Shown here one piece after another: positions 35,765 through 45,858 of a stretch of DNA of 64,000 nucleotides. Position numbers and translations under genes: made by a program. This DNA comes from Streptococcus oralis (GTDB lineage Bacteria; Bacillota; Bacilli; Lactobacillales; Streptococcaceae). The stretch spans positions 1,856,885 through 1,920,884 of the forward strand of contig NZ_CP079724.1 of the NCBI RefSeq assembly GCF_019334565.1, given 5' to 3'. The notes below the pieces were generated by a model. It was not told where the DNA came from. It saw nothing but the letters and a program-made list of their open reading frames with translations, and searched no databases. Numbering within the stretch: position 1 is the first letter of the stretch; each line of letters starts with the position of its first letter.

Positions 35765-36544
35765 TTAAGCGTTGTCGCCTTCTACAACTTCAACGATTTC
35801 TTCGATTGAGTCAGCTTGAGCTTCTGAAGCTGCAAATTCAGCCTCAACTGCTGCTGCATCTTCACCTTGACGTCCTTCGATGATAGCGTCAGCCAATTTA
35901 GCTGTGATCAATTTAACAGCGCGGATAGCGTCATCGTTAGCTGGGATGATTACATCGATATCGTCTGGGTCAGTGTTTGTGTCAACCATCGCTACAACTG
36001 GGATACCCAATTTTTTAGCTTCTTTAACAGCGATTTGTTCTTTATGTGGGTCAACTACGTACATTACATCTGGGATACGAGGCATGTCTTCGATACCACC
36101 CAAGAATTTTTCAAGACGTGCACGTTGTTTGTTAAGAAGTGCAACTTCTTTCTTAGGAAGAACGTCGAAGATTCCTTCTTCTTCCATACGTTTGATTTCT
36201 TTCAAACGAGCAATACGTTTTTGGATAGTTCCCCAGTTAGTAAGAGTTCCACCCAACCAACGGTGGTTGATGTAGTATTGACCTGAACGTTCTGCTTCTT
36301 CTTTAACAGCGTCAGCAGCTTGTTTTTTAGTACCAACGAACAATACAACTGCATCGTTAGCTGCCGCATCACGCATAAAATCGTATGCTTGGTCAGCGTA
36401 TTTTACAGTTTGTTGCAAGTCGATAACGTGGATTCCGTTACGCTCAGTGAAGATGTACTTAGCCATCTTAGGGTTCCAGCGACGAGTTTGGTGACCAAAG
36501 TGTACACCAGCCTCAAGAAGTTGTTTCATTGAAATTACTGCCAT
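35765..36544 (-). CDS. rpsB: 30S ribosomal protein S2
   Basis: A 259-residue protein with the S2 signatures [23 protein letters not shown] and [21 protein letters not shown]. The start is the ATG at 36544, after AAAGGAG. An in-frame ATG 84 bases upstream lies inside the leader and would add an unrelated basic segment. An extended -10 promoter is at 36661-36689, giving a leader of about 110 bases that could hold an S2-binding autoregulatory structure. Confidence 0.97.
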   Translation of the reverse strand: MAVISMKQLLEAGVHFGHQTRRWNPKMAKYIFTERNGIHVIDLQQTVKYADQAYDFMRDAAANDAVVLFVGTKKQAADAVKEEAERSGQYYINHRWLGGTLTNWGTIQKRIARLKEIKRMEEEGIFDVLPKKEVALLNKQRARLEKFLGGIEDMPRIPDVMYVVDPHKEQIAVKEAKKLGIPVVAMVDTNTDPDDIDVIIPANDDAIRAVKLITAKLADAIIEGRQGEDAAAVEAEFAASEAQADSIEEIVEVVEGDNA

Positions 36545-36654
36545 GAGTATTTCTCCTTTTTGTTTTTTTCCTCTCCTCGACTTCAACTTGCAAAACGACC
36601 CGAGGGCAACAGTTTCACAATTCATCAAGAATGAGTATTATCGTTTACACGACA
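36545..36654 (-). ncRNA. rpsB 5' leader, possible S2 autoregulatory RNA
   Basis: The leader between the predicted transcription start and rpsB is about 110 bases and holds a potential stem CCTCG...CGAGG enclosing GTCGTTTTGCAAG. Ribosomal protein leaders often bind their own product. I do not recognise a named family here, so this is inference from length and one stem. Confidence 0.35.
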
Positions 36655-36660
36655 AGTTTC

Positions 36661-36692
36661 ATTTTATCACATTTTAGCCATATTTTCAAGTG
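36661..36692 (-). promoter_or_regulatory. Promoter of rpsB-tsf
   Basis: On the minus strand TTGAAA (36684-36689), 17 bases, TAAAAT (36661-36666) with an extended TGA. Confidence 0.8.
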
Positions 36693-36732
36693 GTTTTAAT
36701 AGATTTCGGCCTTGCTTTCGATAAAAAATAAT

Positions 36733-36757
36733 AAAAGAGACTCACATCGAGCCTCTT
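36733..36757 (-). terminator. pcsB terminator
   Basis: On the minus strand AAGAGGCTC-GATGT-GAGTCTCTTT followed by TATTATTTTTT. Confidence 0.8.
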
Positions 36758-36768
36758 CGTTTCATCCA

Positions 36769-37977
36769 TTAGTTTGGATAGATGTAAGTAACATAACCTT
36801 CAGAAGTTGTAGTTGGGTTGAACCATCCACGTTTGTTACCGATTGTACGATCTCCACCATAGTTTGATTCTGATACTTGAATGCTAGTTGATGATGAAAC
36901 TGCTGTAACAACCGCTACGTGTCCATATCCACCGTCATTCCAACATGCAATCGCACCAACTTGTGGAGTTGATCCAGTACGGAATCCTGCAGCTGCTGCA
37001 CTTGTAGCCCACTGTGCTCCGTTACCCCAGTAATCTCCAGCCCAAGGTGCTAATGTCTTAGCTCCCCAAGTACATTCACCAGTTGGATAACTTGAAGCAT
37101 TTGTACTGTATGTTGGACGCTGTCTTGTTGGAGTTGGTGCAGGTGCTGGAGTGTAGCTTGAATCATCATCTGATGAAGAGCTTGAAGTCGCTTGCACTTG
37201 ATCTGAAAGTGTTGTATTTCCAGAAGCAACAACTGATTGTTGTTGACTTGTTTGACGTGCTTTATAAGCTGCTTCTGCTTCAGCTGCTGCTTTTGCTTCT
37301 GCTGCTGCTGCTGCTTTTTGTTCCAATAAAGTAGCTTTATCACTTTCTGCAGTAGCTTTCTCTGCAGCAAGGTTTAACTCAGCAACTTTCAACTCTGCTT
37401 GTTTTGTTGTCAATGCTTGTGCATCGTCAGCAAGAGTTTGTTGGTTCGCAATGACGGTATTGATAGCTTCGTTATTCGCAACTTGTTTTTCAGCAATTGA
37501 TTTTTTATCAGCCTTTTGTTGTTCCAACATTTTGTTGTTAGCTGACACAATTTCACTCATAGCTGCAACACGTGAAATAGCTTCCGTAATTGATTTTGAG
37601 TTTACAATTGTATTGATGTAGCTAGTTGCAGCACCGTTAGTTTGTGCGCTACGTGCTTGTTTCTCCAAAGATTCATTACGAGCAACAATGTTCTTAGAGA
37701 GCTCTGTAATTTCTCCTTCAAGTTTTTTAGATTCAGCTTGTAGAGTTTCATTCTCAGCTTCCAAGTTCGTTTGTTGAGTTTGGATAGCTGTAACTTGCGT
37801 TTGGATTTCATCTACTTGTTTTTGAGCTTCTTTTTGTTGAGATGTCAAATCACTAATCTTACTATCTTGAGCAGCAATCTTTTCATCAGTTGTTTCAGCG
37901 TGGACAGTTGTCAATACCGCCGCTTGAGACACTAATACTGTACTTAATAAAAGTGACGCTAAGATTTTTTTCTTCAT
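36769..37977 (-). CDS. pcsB: Peptidoglycan hydrolase PcsB (cell division)
   Basis: A 402-residue secreted protein. Residues 1-27 are a signal peptide; about 30-240 form a long coiled coil (many Gln, Glu, Lys and Ala heptads). A Ser/Pro linker follows, then a C-terminal CHAP domain with Cys in [11 protein letters not shown] and His in GGYGHVAVV. PcsB is activated by FtsEX at the septum and splits daughter cells; it is essential in pneumococci. The promoter carries a WalR-type site (38040-38056), matching the known WalRK/VicRK control. Confidence 0.96.
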   Translation of the reverse strand: MKKKILASLLLSTVLVSQAAVLTTVHAETTDEKIAAQDSKISDLTSQQKEAQKQVDEIQTQVTAIQTQQTNLEAENETLQAESKKLEGEITELSKNIVARNESLEKQARSAQTNGAATSYINTIVNSKSITEAISRVAAMSEIVSANNKMLEQQKADKKSIAEKQVANNEAINTVIANQQTLADDAQALTTKQAELKVAELNLAAEKATAESDKATLLEQKAAAAAEAKAAAEAEAAYKARQTSQQQSVVASGNTTLSDQVQATSSSSSDDDSSYTPAPAPTPTRQRPTYSTNASSYPTGECTWGAKTLAPWAGDYWGNGAQWATSAAAAGFRTGSTPQVGAIACWNDGGYGHVAVVTAVSSSTSIQVSESNYGGDRTIGNKRGWFNPTTTSEGYVTYIYPN

Positions 37978-38012
37978 ATTGTGTAGATACTCCTTCTATT
38001 TAAGACATTACT

Positions 38013-38056
38013 AGTATACCAAAAAAAGACATAATAAATATTACGCCTTTGTTACA
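38013..38056 (-). promoter_or_regulatory. pcsB promoter with WalR (VicR) box
   Basis: On the minus strand TGTAAC-AAAGG-CGTAAT (38040-38056) matches the WalR direct repeat TGTWAH-N5-TGTWAH with one mismatch. An extended -10 TGGTATACT lies at 38013-38021. The WalR box takes the place of the -35. Confidence 0.8.
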
Positions 38057-38070
38057 TTTTTATTTCTTTC

Positions 38071-38565
38071 TTATAGATAACATTTTTCAAAAATATATTG
38101 GAAAATAAGCATCCATAAAAAGTTTAAAATCATTGATGGGACAAGACTATAGACGATGAAAACTGGCATCGATTCTACTGTCAATCCCATAGCAAGGGCA
38201 AGGAGATAGCTCCCCATATCAAATAGGAAACTCATCACAACTATTGTTAACATTCTTGTCCAACGGTTTAGCAAAATTACACTATTAAATTTATGGAGCG
38301 AAGCTCCTATCAAGATAAATAGAAGTGTTGCAATTCCTATCAAGTGGAAAAAATAGATATCGTACACCAAACCCGCTATACAGCAATAAGCTAGATAGAG
38401 GTATTCTGAAACCTCAATTGTCTCAAACAAGAGAAATAAAAACAGAAAATGACTTGCTAAATGAAAGTGAGGGAAGAAGGATCCCGCTAATTGTCCAATA
38501 TGTGCATCAATTAGTAAGACAAAAGGGAGTAAAAAGAAAATACCAATTTGTTTTAACAGTCTCAT
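38071..38565 (-). CDS. mreD: Rod-shape/peripheral wall protein MreD
   Basis: A 164-residue membrane protein with about five transmembrane helices. It is assigned mainly by its position two bases after mreC and by MreD-like topology (charged N-terminus, hydrophobic repeats). MreCD direct peripheral peptidoglycan synthesis in ovococci. The sequence is weakly conserved across species, so support is largely contextual. Confidence 0.87.
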   Translation of the reverse strand: MRLLKQIGIFFLLPFVLLIDAHIGQLAGSFFPHFHLASHFLFLFLLFETIEVSEYLYLAYCCIAGLVYDIYFFHLIGIATLLFILIGASLHKFNSVILLNRWTRMLTIVVMSFLFDMGSYLLALAMGLTVESMPVFIVYSLVPSMILNFLWMLIFQYIFEKCYL

Positions 38566-38567
38566 TG

Positions 38568-39383
38568 CTAATTCCCCACTAACTCTACCACATGAAGATT
38601 TTTGGTGTCAGCACTTAACTTGACTGTTACTTCCTTTGTTAGATAATCACTGCTGTGTGTTGTAGCAACAACCTCTCCAACAGGGATATCCTTAACATTA
38701 AAGTTTCCGAGCCCCCCTGTAGTCACCTTGTCTCCCGCACTAATGTCGCTGTTGCTGTTTAATTGACTAATTTTAAGCAGTTCAGATTCCTTATCATAAC
38801 CAACGATAATCCCGTAAATTTCAGTAGAGCCATGCAGGATTTTAACAGAAATTTTGTCTGAATTTTCGGTGTTTGTCAATAGGTTGATCGTTGTTGAATG
38901 ATCCTCCACCTTTGAAACACTACCAATCAAACCCCCGTTTGCAATGGCCAACATATTTTCAGAAGCTCCTTTTGAACTTCCCGCATCAATTGTTAACTCT
39001 TGTTTCCAAGATACTGGAACTCGCATAATCACATCTGCTGCAATGGTTTTTGTTGCCTGCAATTTTGACTTCATATCCAGCAACTGACGTAGTTGTTCAT
39101 TTTCATTTTTTAAACTTTCTGATTGATTAGACTCCACCTCTAGTTGATAGAGCTGTTTCTTTAGACTCTCATTTTCATTGTAAGTCTGCGTCAAATGTCC
39201 CAAATCCGATTTGAAAGTATCAAACCACTGAAAGGGTTTTTGAACAATTCTATCTACGAAGGAAATCCCATCTCCTAGTTTCGTCACAATAGCGCTTGAA
39301 TAGGTTGTCACTAATAGAACAGAAACTGCCAGAACTGTGACAAAAACGATGATTAGATATTTTGATTTTTTAAAACGGTTCAT
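38568..39383 (-). CDS. mreC: Cell-shape protein MreC
   Basis: A 271-residue bitopic protein: cytoplasmic start, one transmembrane helix (about 10-30), a coiled coil (about 65-105) and an extracellular beta-barrel domain (GLIGSVSKVEDHSTTINLLT, then VTTGGLG). It acts with MreD, RodZ and PBPs in peripheral wall synthesis. The 60 bases after ecfT show no terminator. Confidence 0.94.
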   Translation of the reverse strand: MNRFKKSKYLIIVFVTVLAVSVLLVTTYSSAIVTKLGDGISFVDRIVQKPFQWFDTFKSDLGHLTQTYNENESLKKQLYQLEVESNQSESLKNENEQLRQLLDMKSKLQATKTIAADVIMRVPVSWKQELTIDAGSSKGASENMLAIANGGLIGSVSKVEDHSTTINLLTNTENSDKISVKILHGSTEIYGIIVGYDKESELLKISQLNSNSDISAGDKVTTGGLGNFNVKDIPVGEVVATTHSSDYLTKEVTVKLSADTKNLHVVELVGN

Positions 39384-39443
39384 ATTCCTACCTTTATACT
39401 AAAAACCTGCTACTGTGAGCTTCTTATCAATCCTACAAACCTG

Positions 39444-40238
39444 CTAAGATTTTAAGAAAAATAAGAAACATCCCAGTACCAAAATCACAAGAATTGCCAG
39501 TGTATCCTTTTGACTCCATCTCAACTGTCTATACTGACTTCTACCCTTTCCTCCCTGATAACCACGCGCTTCCATGGCTATTGCCAATGAATCTGCACGC
39601 TTTAAGCTAGTAGCAAAAAGAGGAATTAAAATTGGAATCATAGCCTTTACCTTTTGCACGATGCTACCTTCGCCAAAGTCAACTCCACGAGCTTTTTGAG
39701 CATTCATAATTCTCGTTGTGTCATCCATCAAGGTTGGAACAAAACGCAAACTCATTGATAACATGAGACCAATTTCATGAACGGGAACTTTCACGCGTTT
39801 CAGCGGTGCTAAAAGAGCTTCAACTGCAGCTGCCAGACTCAAAGGCATGGTCGTTAAGGTTAGCAAGGTTGAAAAGAAAATAATCAACACAAAACGACAG
39901 AAAATGATTCCTGCTTGTTGCAAAGCATAATCCGTTATTCTTATAAAAGAAAACTCAAATAGGACATTTCCACTTGAAATGAAAAAGAGCTGAAAAAGAG
40001 TCGTAAAAGCAATCAAGAAGAACATGGATTTTAATCCCTGAACGAAAAATGAGAGGGAAACGCCTGACAAAGCGATAAATATACCTGTCGCTATAAACAA
40101 AATGAGATTGGTGAGGGGATTATTAGCCCAAAATACAATCAAAATCAACAGGATCATGGCAAGCAATTTACTACGTGGATCCAAGCGATGAATGATGGAA
40201 TCCCCCGGTATATAACGCCCTAAAATCATACTATCCAT
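39444..40238 (-). CDS. ecfT: Energy-coupling factor transporter transmembrane protein EcfT
   Basis: A 264-residue membrane protein that couples two ATPases to vitamin-binding S components. It has about five helices and the coupling-helix motifs with Ala-Arg-Gly ([11 protein letters not shown] and [10 protein letters not shown]). It overlaps ecfA2 by eight bases. With EcfA1 and EcfA2 it forms the shared module for vitamin uptake; S components are encoded elsewhere. Confidence 0.94.
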   Translation of the reverse strand: MDSMILGRYIPGDSIIHRLDPRSKLLAMILLILIVFWANNPLTNLILFIATGIFIALSGVSLSFFVQGLKSMFFLIAFTTLFQLFFISSGNVLFEFSFIRITDYALQQAGIIFCRFVLIIFFSTLLTLTTMPLSLAAAVEALLAPLKRVKVPVHEIGLMLSMSLRFVPTLMDDTTRIMNAQKARGVDFGEGSIVQKVKAMIPILIPLFATSLKRADSLAIAMEARGYQGGKGRSQYRQLRWSQKDTLAILVILVLGCFLFFLKS

Positions 40239-41070
40239 TTAGCGACTCCTTAAACTCCTCTATCTTGATTGGCAATTTTTTAAAAGCTACACCTCTATCT
40301 GCCAAACGTTTACAAAAGGCTGTGATTTTAGGCACACCTAACTGCACTTTTTCCATAGAGGCTACATCTTGGAAAACTTCGCTCGGTTTGCCACTTTTGA
40401 CCAAACGCCCCTTTTCCATAACATAGACCTGATCAGCATATGCAGCTACGTCATCCATCAAATGCGTTACCAGAACGATTGTCATTCCAGAAAGGTGGAG
40501 TTCTTTAAACAAGGTCATCAATTCTTTTCTGCCCAAAGGATCTAGCCCTGCTGTAGGCTCATCCAAAACCAAGACAGTTGGCTCCATGGCTAGCATACCT
40601 GCTATAGCCACACGTCTCATCTGACCACCCGAAAGTTCAAAAGGACTGCGCTCAAAGAGTGACTCATCGATACCTACCAAGGCTAACTTTTCACGCGCAA
40701 TTTTCTCGGCCTCTTCCTCAGAAACTCCAAAATTTTGCGGCCCAAATGCAACATCTTTCAAAACAGTCTCTTCGAAAATCTGATTTTCAGCAAATTGAAA
40801 CACTAGACCAACCTGCTTTCGAATCTGGCGAATTTCTTTGTTGGTTGATGTAGGGGTAATGACGGTATCGAAAACTCGAACAGAACCCTTACTTGGTACC
40901 AATAGGCCATTTAAAAGCTGTAAAATCGTTGATTTTCCACTACCTGTGTGCCCTACTAAAGCTGCATAAGAGCCATCCTCAATCGTCAAAGAAACATCAG
41001 TCAGGGCTGATGAAGATAGGGGAGTCCCCTCTTGATAGGTAAAGCTCACATTTTCTAGAGTAATTCCCAT
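40231..41070 (-). CDS. ecfA2: Energy-coupling factor ATPase EcfA2
   Basis: A 279-residue ABC ATPase with Walker [10 protein letters not shown], signature LSGGQMRRV and Walker [13 protein letters not shown], plus the EcfA-type C-terminal extension. It overlaps ecfA1 by 16 bases. Two dissimilar ATPases in tandem followed by ecfT identify the ECF module. Confidence 0.95.
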   Translation of the reverse strand: MGITLENVSFTYQEGTPLSSSALTDVSLTIEDGSYAALVGHTGSGKSTILQLLNGLLVPSKGSVRVFDTVITPTSTNKEIRQIRKQVGLVFQFAENQIFEETVLKDVAFGPQNFGVSEEEAEKIAREKLALVGIDESLFERSPFELSGGQMRRVAIAGMLAMEPTVLVLDEPTAGLDPLGRKELMTLFKELHLSGMTIVLVTHLMDDVAAYADQVYVMEKGRLVKSGKPSEVFQDVASMEKVQLGVPKITAFCKRLADRGVAFKKLPIKIEEFKESLNG

Positions 41071-41882
41071 AGCTTGTCCTCTAGCTCTCCTTCTGTCAAA
41101 TAGCCATCCGGCAACTGATAGCCAGCCTCTCTCAAAGATTCTCTCAATTGATTAGTAAAAGGCTCATCTAATCCTATCTGGTCAAGGTCATCCCGAGAAA
41201 AAAGTTCTCTTGGGCTACTGGTTGACTCCACTTGGCCTTTTTTCATGACCAAGACACGGTCACTCATCGCAACTTCTTCCAAGTCATGTGTAATGGAGAC
41301 GACTGTCATCTGGTGGTCTTTACGAATCTCTTGAACTGTCTGAATCAGTTCTCTGCGTCCCTCAGGATCCAACATACTTGTAGCCTCGTCCAAAATCAAA
41401 ATAGCTGGCCTCAAGGCAACAACTCCTGCAATAGCCACCCGTTGTTTTTGTCCACCAGATAAACGAGCTGGTTCTCTCTTCTTAAAGTCCAGCATCCCTA
41501 CCAACTCCAAAGAATCAGCCACTCTCTTCTTCATTTCTTCACGAGGAAGTCCCTGATTTTCTAAACCAAAGGCAACATCATCTTCAACAGTCGCCCCCAC
41601 AAATTGGTTATCTGGATTTTGAAAAACCATACCAATTTGTCGACGCAAGTCCCAAACGTTCTCAGAGGACAGCAGTTGGCCATCTATCCAGATTTCCCCA
41701 GACTCCGCTTCAAGCAAGCCATCAATCAAACGGATAGTTGTCGATTTTCCACTCCCATTATGACCTACAATCGAAAGCCATTCTCCCCGTTTCACGTGAA
41801 ACGAGACATTATTAACGTCATAATGTTCCTGGTCTTCCTTGTAACGAAAAGACAGATTTTTTACTTCAATAATCGATTTCAT
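41055..41882 (-). CDS. ecfA1: Energy-coupling factor ATPase EcfA1
   Basis: A 275-residue ABC ATPase with Walker [10 protein letters not shown], signature LSGGQKQRV and Walker [13 protein letters not shown]. The start overlaps the pgsA stop by four bases (ATGA). A parS site is embedded in its 5' coding part at 41788-41803, where it encodes the segment SFHVKRGEW. Confidence 0.95.
   Translation of the reverse strand: MKSIIEVKNLSFRYKEDQEHYDVNNVSFHVKRGEWLSIVGHNGSGKSTTIRLIDGLLEAESGEIWIDGQLLSSENVWDLRRQIGMVFQNPDNQFVGATVEDDVAFGLENQGLPREEMKKRVADSLELVGMLDFKKREPARLSGGQKQRVAIAGVVALRPAILILDEATSMLDPEGRRELIQTVQEIRKDHQMTVVSITHDLEEVAMSDRVLVMKKGQVESTSSPRELFSRDDLDQIGLDEPFTNQLRESLREAGYQLPDGYLTEGELEDKLWELL
41788..41803. 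promoter_or_regulatory. parS site 1
   Basis: CGTTTCACGTGAAACG contains the full palindromic core GTTTCACGTGAAAC of the ParB-binding site. It lies about 22 kb from dnaA inside ecfA1. Confidence 0.93.
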
Positions 41883-42424
41883 TTCGAACCAAATGTCCCT
41901 TTGAATACATGAGCGCTACCCTTGAAATAATCATAACCAGAGTAGATGGTGAAAAATAAAGCTATATAAAGCAACAGTTGCCCAATTAAATTCCAATGTA
42001 AGAGCAAAAAGATAATGGCAAACATCTGACTAAAGGTCTTGATTTTCCCTGGCATCGCTGCTGCTAGAACTTTCCCTCCCGTCTCAACAAGCAACAAACG
42101 CAAGCCTGTCACCGCAAGTTCACGACAGATGATAATAGCAACAACCCAAGCCGGAGCCATACCTAACTCAATCAACATGATAAAAGCTGACATAACCAAC
42201 AGCTTATCGGCCATCGGATCAGCAAATTTTCCAAAGTTGCTGACTACATTCCATTTGCGAGCAAGGTAACCATCAAGATAATCCGTTACACTAGCAACTG
42301 CAAAAATTATCGCTGCTAGCAAATGACTGCCTTGTGAATGGCCCAAAGTCAAAATAAGGATAAAGAGAGGTATAAAGAGAATTCTACCAATAGTTAATAC
42401 ATTAGGAATTTGTTCTTTTTTCAT
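41879..42424 (-). CDS. pgsA: CDP-diacylglycerol--glycerol-3-phosphate 3-phosphatidyltransferase
   Basis: A 181-residue membrane enzyme of the CDP-alcohol phosphotransferase family. The catalytic motif DG-x2-AR-x8-G-x3-D-x3-D is intact, from DGYLARKW to FADPMADK. It makes phosphatidylglycerol phosphate, the route to PG and cardiolipin. It lies between rodZ (10 bases upstream) and ecfA1 (overlapping). Confidence 0.96.
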   Translation of the reverse strand: MKKEQIPNVLTIGRILFIPLFILILTLGHSQGSHLLAAIIFAVASVTDYLDGYLARKWNVVSNFGKFADPMADKLLVMSAFIMLIELGMAPAWVVAIIICRELAVTGLRLLLVETGGKVLAAAMPGKIKTFSQMFAIIFLLLHWNLIGQLLLYIALFFTIYSGYDYFKGSAHVFKGTFGSK

Positions 42425-42434
42425 TGATTTTTCC

Positions 42435-43256
42435 TTAATCTGTAGTAAATGTAAGTGTTACAGTTCCAGTCTGAGTTGTCAGCTTCGAAGTATCAATCGT
42501 TTGATTGTCCACAGTTACAGTAACTCCCTTCACTACACCTAAAGTAATGGTAACGGGATTCTTAGTTGAAACTGTTGTTTTTGCGTTTTTATTGTCTGAT
42601 GACAAGGTCACACCACCTTCAAGGTCACTTCCTGAAACACTTACCCAGCTAGTTGCATCCGAAACAGTCAGCTGAACCGTAGCTGTTTCCTTACTCGTTT
42701 TATACCGAGCTTCAATGCGGTTTCCTTCGCCTGACACTGTAATAGTTGATTCCGTAGTAGAAGACGAGCTAGACGTCTGACTACTAGAAGATGAACTAGA
42801 TGAGGTTGTGGAACTAGTCGAGTTCACAACACTATAATTAGCTGAAGAAGGACTTGGCTGAGTTTGGATGTAGTTCCAAACATAGTAAGTGACAAAAATT
42901 AAAATTGACAAAGCAAATAGGACGAAATAAAACAAGGGGAGATAAGACGTTTTTTTCTTATTTGATCGTCTGCGACCAGACAAGTCTTCTTCATCGACAT
43001 CTACCTCTTCATAAGTGATCATACTACCTGAATCATAGGCATCCAAAACAATTCTTTCATCTAACTCTACTGCCCAGGCATATTTTCTTAAAAAAGAACG
43101 AGCATAGAAGGTACTAGGAAGTTGATCAAAATCATCTGCCTCCATAGCTTCTAGAAAATGCAACTGAATTTCAGTTTTTTCCTGTAATTCTTCCAGACTC
43201 AATCCCTGGTTAATTCTAGCTAAACGTAGAACCTCGCCAATTGTTTTTTTTCTCAT
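42435..43256 (-). CDS. rodZ: Cell-shape regulator RodZ
   Basis: A 273-residue bitopic protein: an N-terminal helix-turn-helix domain (about 1-75, TIGEVLRLARINQGLSLEEL), one transmembrane helix (about 107-128), a Ser/Thr-rich linker and a C-terminal beta domain (DUF4115). RodZ supports MreCD-dependent wall growth; the HTH may also bind DNA. The start ATG at 43256 has GAAGGA nine bases upstream; an ATG nine bases earlier abuts the ribosome binding site and is unlikely. Confidence 0.93.
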   Translation of the reverse strand: MRKKTIGEVLRLARINQGLSLEELQEKTEIQLHFLEAMEADDFDQLPSTFYARSFLRKYAWAVELDERIVLDAYDSGSMITYEEVDVDEEDLSGRRRSNKKKTSYLPLFYFVLFALSILIFVTYYVWNYIQTQPSPSSANYSVVNSTSSTTSSSSSSSSQTSSSSSTTESTITVSGEGNRIEARYKTSKETATVQLTVSDATSWVSVSGSDLEGGVTLSSDNKNAKTTVSTKNPVTITLGVVKGVTVTVDNQTIDTSKLTTQTGTVTLTFTTD

Positions 43257-43291
43257 ACGTACCATTCCTTCTTTCTAGTATTAGTCATCTT

Positions 43292-44575
43292 TTAAGCTGG
43301 AAAGATTGTAAAATCAACTAGATCACCATTATCAATCAAACGATGTCCAGCTTCTAGAACATCCTCCAAAGTAATTTCCTGTAAAATTTTCGGAAAATCA
43401 AAAATTGTTTCTCCGCGATCCATCGGATCGTATTGAGTTGCAATAAATTCCAAGGAGTTCATGCTACTGAAAAACTCCCCAAACATCTCACTCTTAACAA
43501 GATCTAAATGTTCCTCGGTAATATCCGCATCATTACTAAACTGACGAATCGCTTTACGAAATTGATGTGACAGAGAAACAGGCTCTTTGGTGTCCATTGT
43601 CAGTATCACAAAATGAAAGCGAATATTGACTTCAACCTCAAGTGACAATGACGCGTCTAACTTCCCAGACTCATATAACCTTTGAAAACGATCCGAGGTC
43701 CAGCCAAACATCATCGTAAATAGCAATTTCAATAAAATGTTGTAACGATAAGACTCCTCTTCCGTTATTTGACCAGTTCCTCTAATAGCAACAGCAAGTT
43801 TGGGTGAAGAAACTTCCATCCGAAGACTATCTGTTTGCTTCACAGGCTGCAAAAGGAGTTGCTCTTTTGAAACTGTAAACTGGTTTGAAACTTCCTTTCC
43901 CTTTTTCGAAAAGTATTCCTCAACAACTTCCACATCAATATTTCCAACTAAAAACAGTGACATGTTGACAGGTTTGTAAAACTCTGTAAAATTCTCTTTT
44001 AAATTTGAAACTTGAATCTCAGAAATTGATTTTTCACTTCCAACTATATCTGTCGCTAAAGGAGTATCAGGATAAAGGTTGGCTAATGTTGCAAAAAACA
44101 AACGTGAATCTGGATCATCTTGGTACATTTCTCGTTCTTGCTGGATAATAGCCTGTTCCCTCAAAACAGACTCTGCTGTAAAATGAACATCTCCGACTAA
44201 CTCATCTAGCAAATCTAAATTCTCTAATAGATGGTCAATTGTTGAAAAAAGATAGCTGGTCTTAGTAAAGCTTGTAAAGGCATTACTGTCCGCACCTAAT
44301 CGAGTAAAAGCAGCCATTATATCCTCAGAGTTTTCTCTTTCAAACAATTTATGTTCAAGAAAATGTGCAATTCCTGCTGGATGAGGACATAAACCTTTTT
44401 CCAAGCTTGTATAAGTTGCATCTACAGAACCAAATTGAACCGTTACAATCCCGTAAACCTCATTGAAATCTTGTTTAGGGAGTAAAGAAACTGTCAACCC
44501 GTTTGACAATTGTGTTTTGTAGACTGTTTCCTTTACAGCAGGATAGTATTTTTCTTCAAAAGTAACCTTTGTCAT
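43292..44575 (-). CDS. M16 family zinc peptidase, catalytic type (YfmH-like)
   Basis: A 427-residue M16 peptidase-like protein that keeps the inverted zinc motif HxxEH (GIAHFLEHKLFE) and a downstream Glu region. It overlaps the stop of the second M16 gene by four bases. M16 enzymes often work as pairs of one catalytic and one non-catalytic subunit. The substrate is unknown; the operon with rodZ and pgsA suggests an envelope or secreted-peptide role. Confidence 0.88.
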   Translation of the reverse strand: MTKVTFEEKYYPAVKETVYKTQLSNGLTVSLLPKQDFNEVYGIVTVQFGSVDATYTSLEKGLCPHPAGIAHFLEHKLFERENSEDIMAAFTRLGADSNAFTSFTKTSYLFSTIDHLLENLDLLDELVGDVHFTAESVLREQAIIQQEREMYQDDPDSRLFFATLANLYPDTPLATDIVGSEKSISEIQVSNLKENFTEFYKPVNMSLFLVGNIDVEVVEEYFSKKGKEVSNQFTVSKEQLLLQPVKQTDSLRMEVSSPKLAVAIRGTGQITEEESYRYNILLKLLFTMMFGWTSDRFQRLYESGKLDASLSLEVEVNIRFHFVILTMDTKEPVSLSHQFRKAIRQFSNDADITEEHLDLVKSEMFGEFFSSMNSLEFIATQYDPMDRGETIFDFPKILQEITLEDVLEAGHRLIDNGDLVDFTIFPA

Positions 44576-45822
44576 TCTACTCCTTCCATAAAGTAAATCG
44601 CTTGTAACTTCAAACTATTGGCAGCTTTACATACAGCTTCTTTCTCAACATTCTCTAATTTTGCCACCAATCGATCAATATCAAAGATTGATTTTCCAAA
44701 TAGAGCATTCAAATAGACTCTTTTAACTAGGGTCTGTTGATTATCTTGAGCCATCAACAAAGATCGTCGAATCATCTCCTTGGTTTGTTCAAGTTCAAAA
44801 TCTGTAAAGTTACCCTTTTTCAGATCTAGCAATTGATGATTCATCATTTTTCTAGCCTGATTTCGATTTTCTCTATCAATACCCGCATACATCCTTAATA
44901 GACCACTAAACAAATCCAATTGACTCGAGACTGTGTAGGCTATTCCAGCATTTTCACGAACATTTGTAAAAAGTTTCGAATGTGCAAATTCACCCAACAA
45001 ACCATTCATCACAAGCATGGGCAAATGCTCATCATCGCCATATTTTATAGGAGAATGATAACCCAATTCCAAAATGGATTGCCCAACATTTCTCTGAACC
45101 ATTCCCTCTCGTAGAACATTCGAATAAGATTGATGGTACTGGATAGTGATGCCGTTCTCTCTAGCTGTAAAGGGTAATGACTTCAGTGATTCTGTAATTT
45201 CTACTTCATTAAAATCACCTAAGAAAAAGAAATCAATCCGATCATTCTTCAGAGCATCTTGAAAGCAAGTGTAGCTACTTTCCGGAGACTCATTTAAAAT
45301 GCTATTTCGTAAATCACTGTATCTCAATTGAAGACGCTCATCATGGAAGAACAAGCTATCCAACTCCTTATGAGCAAAATAAAATGAATCATCCATATCA
45401 GTAGCTAAACTAGCCAATAACTGTTTTCTTTCAATTTCAAACAAGGCTGGCTCAAAAGCACCATCTTGAACTAAGGGGGCAAATAAAGTCTGTTTTACTA
45501 ATTCCAAAATTCGAGAAGTCAAGACATTTTTTTTACTCAAAAACTCATCCCGCACGTAGGTAAATGTTAAGTCAAGAATATGTGCCTGTCCTCTACGATA
45601 AGCACTTGTGGAAATATCTGTTCCATATAAACTTGCCAAGTATCTGCGAAATGCTTGTGATGTGGGATAAGCTTTATTTGCCGTCTCCAACATACTTGCA
45701 CTTAACATGCGTCCTGCTATTGTCTCAAGAGATAAGGGAGCAGTAAAACGAATAGTGATTTTATTTGTTTTAAACTTTTTGGATTGAACAAAATGTGCTG
45801 AAATTCCAGACACTAATTCCAT
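44572..45822 (-). CDS. M16 family peptidase-like protein, non-catalytic (YfmF-like)
   Basis: A 416-residue M16-fold protein that lacks an HxxEH motif where one would be expected (the N-terminal region reads MLETANKAYPTSQAF). It is therefore probably the inactive partner of the next gene, with which it overlaps by four bases. It is the first gene of the minus-strand block M16-M16-rodZ-pgsA-ecf, read from the extended -10 at 45850-45858. Confidence 0.87.
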   Translation of the reverse strand: MELVSGISAHFVQSKKFKTNKITIRFTAPLSLETIAGRMLSASMLETANKAYPTSQAFRRYLASLYGTDISTSAYRRGQAHILDLTFTYVRDEFLSKKNVLTSRILELVKQTLFAPLVQDGAFEPALFEIERKQLLASLATDMDDSFYFAHKELDSLFFHDERLQLRYSDLRNSILNESPESSYTCFQDALKNDRIDFFFLGDFNEVEITESLKSLPFTARENGITIQYHQSYSNVLREGMVQRNVGQSILELGYHSPIKYGDDEHLPMLVMNGLLGEFAHSKLFTNVRENAGIAYTVSSQLDLFSGLLRMYAGIDRENRNQARKMMNHQLLDLKKGNFTDFELEQTKEMIRRSLLMAQDNQQTLVKRVYLNALFGKSIFDIDRLVAKLENVEKEAVCKAANSLKLQAIYFMEGVE

Positions 45823-45849
45823 ACCTTACCTCCTTACATATAGAGTTCT

Positions 45850-45858
45850 ATTATACCA
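45850..45858 (-). promoter_or_regulatory. Extended -10 of the M16-rodZ-pgsA-ecf operon
   Basis: TGGTATAAT on the minus strand, 28 bases before the ATG at 45822. Confidence 0.75.

Noticed and set aside
36545..36628. An 84-base N-terminal extension of rpsB
   Set aside because: S2 proteins begin at the [12 protein letters not shown] start, which has AAAGGAG upstream; the extension falls in the mRNA leader.
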